Below are positions 60,559-64,000 of a DNA stretch of 64,000 nucleotides, piece after piece. The notes below the pieces were generated by a model that saw only the letters and a program-made list of their open reading frames with translations, did not search any database and had not been told where the DNA came from. The translations under genes were made by a program, and so were the position numbers. Source of the DNA: Bifidobacterium simiiventris (GTDB lineage: Bacteria; Actinomycetota; Actinomycetes; Actinomycetales; Bifidobacteriaceae); contig NZ_JAHBBG010000002.1 of assembly GCF_019331715.1 (NCBI RefSeq), positions 186,001 to 250,000 on the forward strand, read 5' to 3'. Each line of letters opens with the position of its first letter. Position 1 is the first letter of the stretch.

Positions 60559-63500
60559 ATGTCATTTTTCGATGCGTTTGGTCCATTGTTCGACGGCTCC
60601 CGACAAGATGATCGCCGGGGAGACGGCAGCGACGACGATCCGGTGATCCTCAACGTCCAGGCGGACGGCGACGCCGCGTCCTCGGCGTATGACGGCGGTA
60701 CGGGAGCGCGGCCGCCACGCCGCCACGCCACGCCACGCATCGCGCAGCAACCGTCCATACCCGGGGTGAGCCGCGGCTCGAGGATCCTCATCGGCGTCGT
60801 GCTCGCGCTCGTCGTCATCGTCGGCCTGTTCTTCGGCCTCGCCCAGTTCATCACCGATCTCATGTGGTACGGTCAGCTCGGCTTCCAAAGCGTCGTGTGG
60901 ACGCAGCTCGGTACCAAGGTCGGCCTGTGGGTCGCCTACGCGCTGCTCATGGCCCTGACCGGTTTCGTCTCCGCCATGCTCGCGATTCGCGCGCGCCCCG
61001 ATTCGGACGACGGCTCCACGATCCGCATCAACGGCGACGTGATCGAGATCGGCAAGGGCGTTGCCTCGAAGACCGCCCGCCGTGTCGCCGTCGTGGTCTC
61101 GCTGATCGTCGGCGCCGTGTTCGGCGCGCAGTTCAATGCGAACTGGGCCGACGTGCTGCTCATGTTCAACGCGCAGTCGTTCGGCACCACCGACCCGCAG
61201 TTCGGTCTCGACAACGGCTTCTACGTGTTCGTGTTGCCCGGTTTGAAGCTCGTGGTTGCCGCCGTGTCCATGCTGCTCGGAGTCGGCATCGTGTTCTCCG
61301 TCATCTCCCACGTGCTCATGGGAGGCGTCCGCTTCACCATGCCCGTGCACGGCCGCGGCATCCTTGCCGTCACCAAGCGCGCCCGCCGTCAGGTCGCCAT
61401 TTGGCTCATCCTCAACATGCTCGCATGGTCCGCCCGCCAGGTGCTCGGCGTGTTCACCCACCTGACCGAACAGGGCAGCCGCATCACCGGCGCGACCTAC
61501 ACCACCGTCAACGCCACCATCCCGGTCACGTTCATCATGGCCGCGGTCACCGCCATCCTCGGTGTGTTCCTCGGCATCTGGCTCATGCGTTCGCACGCGC
61601 TCGAAGGCCCGGCCAAACCCACCGTCCGCGCCGTGGCCGCGCTCAAGGCGTGGCGCGCGCCGGTCGTCGCCATCGCCGCCGCGCTCGTCGTCTCGATGGT
61701 GCTCACCGTCGCATGGCCGATGCTGTTGCAGCGCTTCAAGGTCAACCCGAACGCGCAGGAGATGGAATCGACGTACATCCAGCGCAACATCAAGGCCACG
61801 CAGCAGGCGTACGGTCTGAACGACGTGAAGGTCGAGCAGTATAAGGCCACCACCAAGGGCGAGTCCGGTGCGCTGTCCGGCGAGGCCGACACCACCGCGC
61901 AGATCCGACTGCTCGACCCGCAGATCGTCTCGCCCACGTTCAAGCAGCTGCAGCAGTCCAAGCAGTACTACACGTTCGCGGACACGCTCGCCGTCGACAA
62001 GTACGATGTGGACGGCGAAAGCCAGGACACCGTGATCGCCGCGCGCGAACTCGACCTCGACGGTCTCGACAACCGCAACTGGGTCAACGACCATACCGTG
62101 TACACGCACGGCTACGGCATCGTCGCCGCCTATGGCAACAAGGTGACCGCCGACGGCCAGCCGAAGTTCTTCGAGTCCGGCATCCCCACCCAGGGCAAGC
62201 TCACGGATTCCGAAAAGTACGAGCCGCGCATCTACTTCTCGCCGAACGCGACCGAATACTCGATCGTCGGCGCGCCGGAAGGCACCAAGTCGTGGGAGTT
62301 CGACTATCCGACCGGCTCGGAGGGTGCGACCACCACGTTCAAGGGCGACGGCGGCCCGTCGGTCGGCAACATCTTCTCCCGACTGTTGTACGCGATCCGT
62401 TTCGGCTCCGACCAGATCCTGTTCTCCGACCGTGTGACCTCCGCGTCGCAGATCCTGTACGACCGTTCCCCGAAAGAGCGAGTCGCCAAGGTCGCGCCGT
62501 ACCTGACGCTCGACGGCCGTGTGTACCCGGCCGTGGTGGACGGCCGCGTCAAGTGGATCGTCGACGGCTACACGACCTCCGACGCGTATCCGTATTCGCA
62601 GATGACCGATCTGGGTTCGGCCACCGCCGATTCGACCACCGAGACGTCGGACACCGTCAAGGGGCTCGGCTCGCAGCAGGCCAACTACATTCGCAACTCG
62701 GTCAAGGCCACCGTCGACGCGTACGACGGATCGGTCGACCTGTACGTGTGGGACGAGAACGATCCGGTCATCAAGGCATGGCAGCAGATCTTCCCCGGCC
62801 AGTACCACTCCGTCTCCGAGATCTCCGGCGACCTGATGAGCCACCTGCGCTACCCCGAAAATCTCTTCAAGGTGCAGCGCGAACTGCTCGCCAAGTACCA
62901 CGTGACCTCCGCGAACCAGTTCTTCTCCGGCGAGGACTTCTGGCAGACGCCGGTCGACCCGACCGAATCCGAGGCCGATCAGGCCAAGGACATCCTGCAA
63001 CCGCCGTACTACCTGACATTGCAGACCGGCGGTACGAACGAGCCGATCTTCTCGCTGACCTCCTCGTACATCCCCGCCGGCACGTCCACGCGCGAGATCC
63101 TGACTGGCTTCCTGTCGGTCGATTCGGACGCGGGTTCCGAGAAGGGCGTGATCGGCAAGAACTACGGCACGCTCCGACTGCAGGAGCTGCCCAAGGACTC
63201 CAACGTGCCCGGTCCCGGTCAGGCGCAGAACAACTTCAACGCCGACGCCGACGTGTCCAAGGAACTGAACCTGCTGCAATCCGGCTCCACGAACGTGGTG
63301 CGCGGCAACCTGCTCACCCTGCCGCTCGGCGGCGGTCTCGTGTACGTGCAGCCGGTGTACGTGAAATCGAGCGGTTCGACCTCGTTCCCGCTGCTCAAGA
63401 AGGTGCTCGTCGCGTTCGGTGACCAGGTCGGGTTCGCGGACACGCTCGACGAGGCGCTCGACCAGGTGTTCGGCGGCGATTCCGGCGCGGCCGCAGGCGA

Positions 63501-63795
63501 CGCGGAGAACGCGACCGGCGGTACGGATGCGAACGACGGCACATCACAGAGCGGTTCCGGCGGTTCGGATTCCGGTACGAACGGCAGCGGCAAGGATAAC
63601 GGTACGTCCGGCAGCCAGTCGAACGGCAACGGTTCGTCGTCGGCCAACGCCGATCTCAAGGCCGCGCTTGAGGACGCCGCGCAGGCGATGAAGGACGCCG
63701 ACTCGGCCATGAAGAACGGCGACTGGTCCGCCTACGGCGAAGCCCAGAAGCAGCTTCAGGAAGCCCTCAACAAGGCTCTCGAACTCGAACGGTGA
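60559..63795 (+). CDS. UPF0182 family large membrane protein
   Basis: This 1078-residue protein has about seven membrane helices in the first 380 residues (for example GVVLALVVIVGLFFGLAQFI, QVAIWLILNMLAWSAR, VVAIAAALVVSMVLTVAWPM), preceded by an 80-residue cytoplasmic part. A large extracytoplasmic domain (about 390-970) follows, with QRNIKATQQAYGL, YFSPNATEYSIVGAP and LPLGGGLVYVQPVYV. The Gly/Ser/Asn-rich linker at about 975-1030 and a terminal helix are typical of actinobacterial members. The function is unknown. The start at 60559 follows GGGAAC. The GNAT gene begins 14 bp after it. Confidence 0.9.
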   Translation: MSFFDAFGPLFDGSRQDDRRGDGSDDDPVILNVQADGDAASSAYDGGTGARPPRRHATPRIAQQPSIPGVSRGSRILIGVVLALVVIVGLFFGLAQFITDLMWYGQLGFQSVVWTQLGTKVGLWVAYALLMALTGFVSAMLAIRARPDSDDGSTIRINGDVIEIGKGVASKTARRVAVVVSLIVGAVFGAQFNANWADVLLMFNAQSFGTTDPQFGLDNGFYVFVLPGLKLVVAAVSMLLGVGIVFSVISHVLMGGVRFTMPVHGRGILAVTKRARRQVAIWLILNMLAWSARQVLGVFTHLTEQGSRITGATYTTVNATIPVTFIMAAVTAILGVFLGIWLMRSHALEGPAKPTVRAVAALKAWRAPVVAIAAALVVSMVLTVAWPMLLQRFKVNPNAQEMESTYIQRNIKATQQAYGLNDVKVEQYKATTKGESGALSGEADTTAQIRLLDPQIVSPTFKQLQQSKQYYTFADTLAVDKYDVDGESQDTVIAARELDLDGLDNRNWVNDHTVYTHGYGIVAAYGNKVTADGQPKFFESGIPTQGKLTDSEKYEPRIYFSPNATEYSIVGAPEGTKSWEFDYPTGSEGATTTFKGDGGPSVGNIFSRLLYAIRFGSDQILFSDRVTSASQILYDRSPKERVAKVAPYLTLDGRVYPAVVDGRVKWIVDGYTTSDAYPYSQMTDLGSATADSTTETSDTVKGLGSQQANYIRNSVKATVDAYDGSVDLYVWDENDPVIKAWQQIFPGQYHSVSEISGDLMSHLRYPENLFKVQRELLAKYHVTSANQFFSGEDFWQTPVDPTESEADQAKDILQPPYYLTLQTGGTNEPIFSLTSSYIPAGTSTREILTGFLSVDSDAGSEKGVIGKNYGTLRLQELPKDSNVPGPGQAQNNFNADADVSKELNLLQSGSTNVVRGNLLTLPLGGGLVYVQPVYVKSSGSTSFPLLKKVLVAFGDQVGFADTLDEALDQVFGGDSGAAAGDAENATGGTDANDGTSQSGSGGSDSGTNGSGKDNGTSGSQSNGNGSSSANADLKAALEDAAQAMKDADSAMKNGDWSAYGEAQKQLQEALNKALELER

Positions 63796-63809
63796 CGGGA
63801 ACGACAGAC

Positions 63810-64000
63810 ATGTTGAAATACGAGATCCGTTCCGCCGAAGAGCGGGATGTGCAGGCCATCGCCGACATCTACAACGAGGCGGTGATCCGCGGGGGAGCGT
63901 CCGCCGATCTTGAACCGGTCTCGCTCGAGGCGCGCCGTGCATGGGTCGATTCGCACAACCCGCGCACAAAGTATCCGGTCATCGTCATCGACGTGACCGA
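63810..64000 (+). CDS. GNAT family N-acetyltransferase, cut by window edge
   Basis: The first 63 codons are seen, from ATG 63810 to the window end without a stop. MLKYEIRSAEERDVQAIADI followed by YNEAVIRGGASADLEPVSLE and WVDSHNP resembles phosphinothricin/methionine-sulfoximine-type N-acetyltransferases (YNEAV...T..A..E). These acetylate amino groups using acetyl-CoA. The gene lies 14 bp downstream of the UPF0182 gene and is probably co-transcribed with it. The catalytic C-terminal half is outside the window, so the substrate class is only suggested. Confidence 0.75.
   Translation, partial: MLKYEIRSAEERDVQAIADIYNEAVIRGGASADLEPVSLEARRAWVDSHNPRTKYPVIVIDVT

Noticed and set aside
60562..63279. 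905-codon open frame on the minus strand
   Set aside because: Antisense shadow of the UPF0182 gene; composition is Val/Gly/Arg/His-rich with no recognisable fold.

Overview
This window is a high-GC, gene-dense chromosomal segment that most likely comes from a Bifidobacterium. The L-lactate dehydrogenase closely resembles the 320-residue bifidobacterial enzyme as I remember it. The order hrpA / rsmC-like / hflX / ldh / lexA / LysM / nrdR / folC / smc is also bifidobacterial in character. A 24-codon bL37-type ribosomal gene and an SOS box of the type TCGAAC-N4-GTTCGA point to an actinobacterium. I cannot name the species from sequence alone. No rRNA, tRNA, CRISPR array or insertion sequence was recognised.

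Left half (1-34 kb), accessory in character. It opens with an unrecognised gene cut by the window edge, divergent from an orphan HicB-like gene. A MATE pump with a PadR regulator follows, then a translationally coupled malY/DUF3737 pair and a DEDD-type exonuclease. From 8.1 to 16.0 kb lies a five-gene, single-strand defence locus: type I restriction-modification hsdR-hsdM-hsdS, followed by an AAA/ABC-type ATPase and a small TOPRIM-like protein (RloA/RloB-like arrangement). The ATPase ribosome-binding site is buried in a 27-bp perfect hairpin. After this come a LysR/MFS divergent pair, a DUF5692-like membrane protein behind TetR-type palindromes, an MFS exporter and a flavodoxin-fold quinone reductase. 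Next is a sugar ABC uptake operon (binding protein plus two permeases, no ATPase gene) with a LacI regulator and tandem LacI-type operators, then a cupin, an NADP-reductase/PadR/MFS cluster, a convergent second MFS exporter and a DUF4432 aldose-epimerase-like gene.

Right half (34-64 kb), mostly housekeeping: hrpA, an rsmC-like methyltransferase, hflX, ldh, a CDF cation exporter, lexA divergent from a LysM cell-division-inhibitor candidate under several SOS boxes, nrdR, folC, smc, a FemABX transferase next to a Lys-type murE-like ligase, an ECF sigma/anti-sigma pair, bL37, an aldose 1-epimerase, ispH, a HAD phosphatase, a histidine phosphatase, a uracil permease, a UPF0182 membrane protein and a truncated GNAT gene.

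Cross-cutting regulation. A shared operator layout (ATAT-N11-ATAT) lies in front of both padR genes, the npdG-like gene and the quinone reductase. An 18-bp palindrome with an embedded TTGACT -35 element lies in front of both the DUF3737/malY operon and the cupin. Convergent gene ends carry very long perfect hairpins, in two places as tandem hairpins with related arms.
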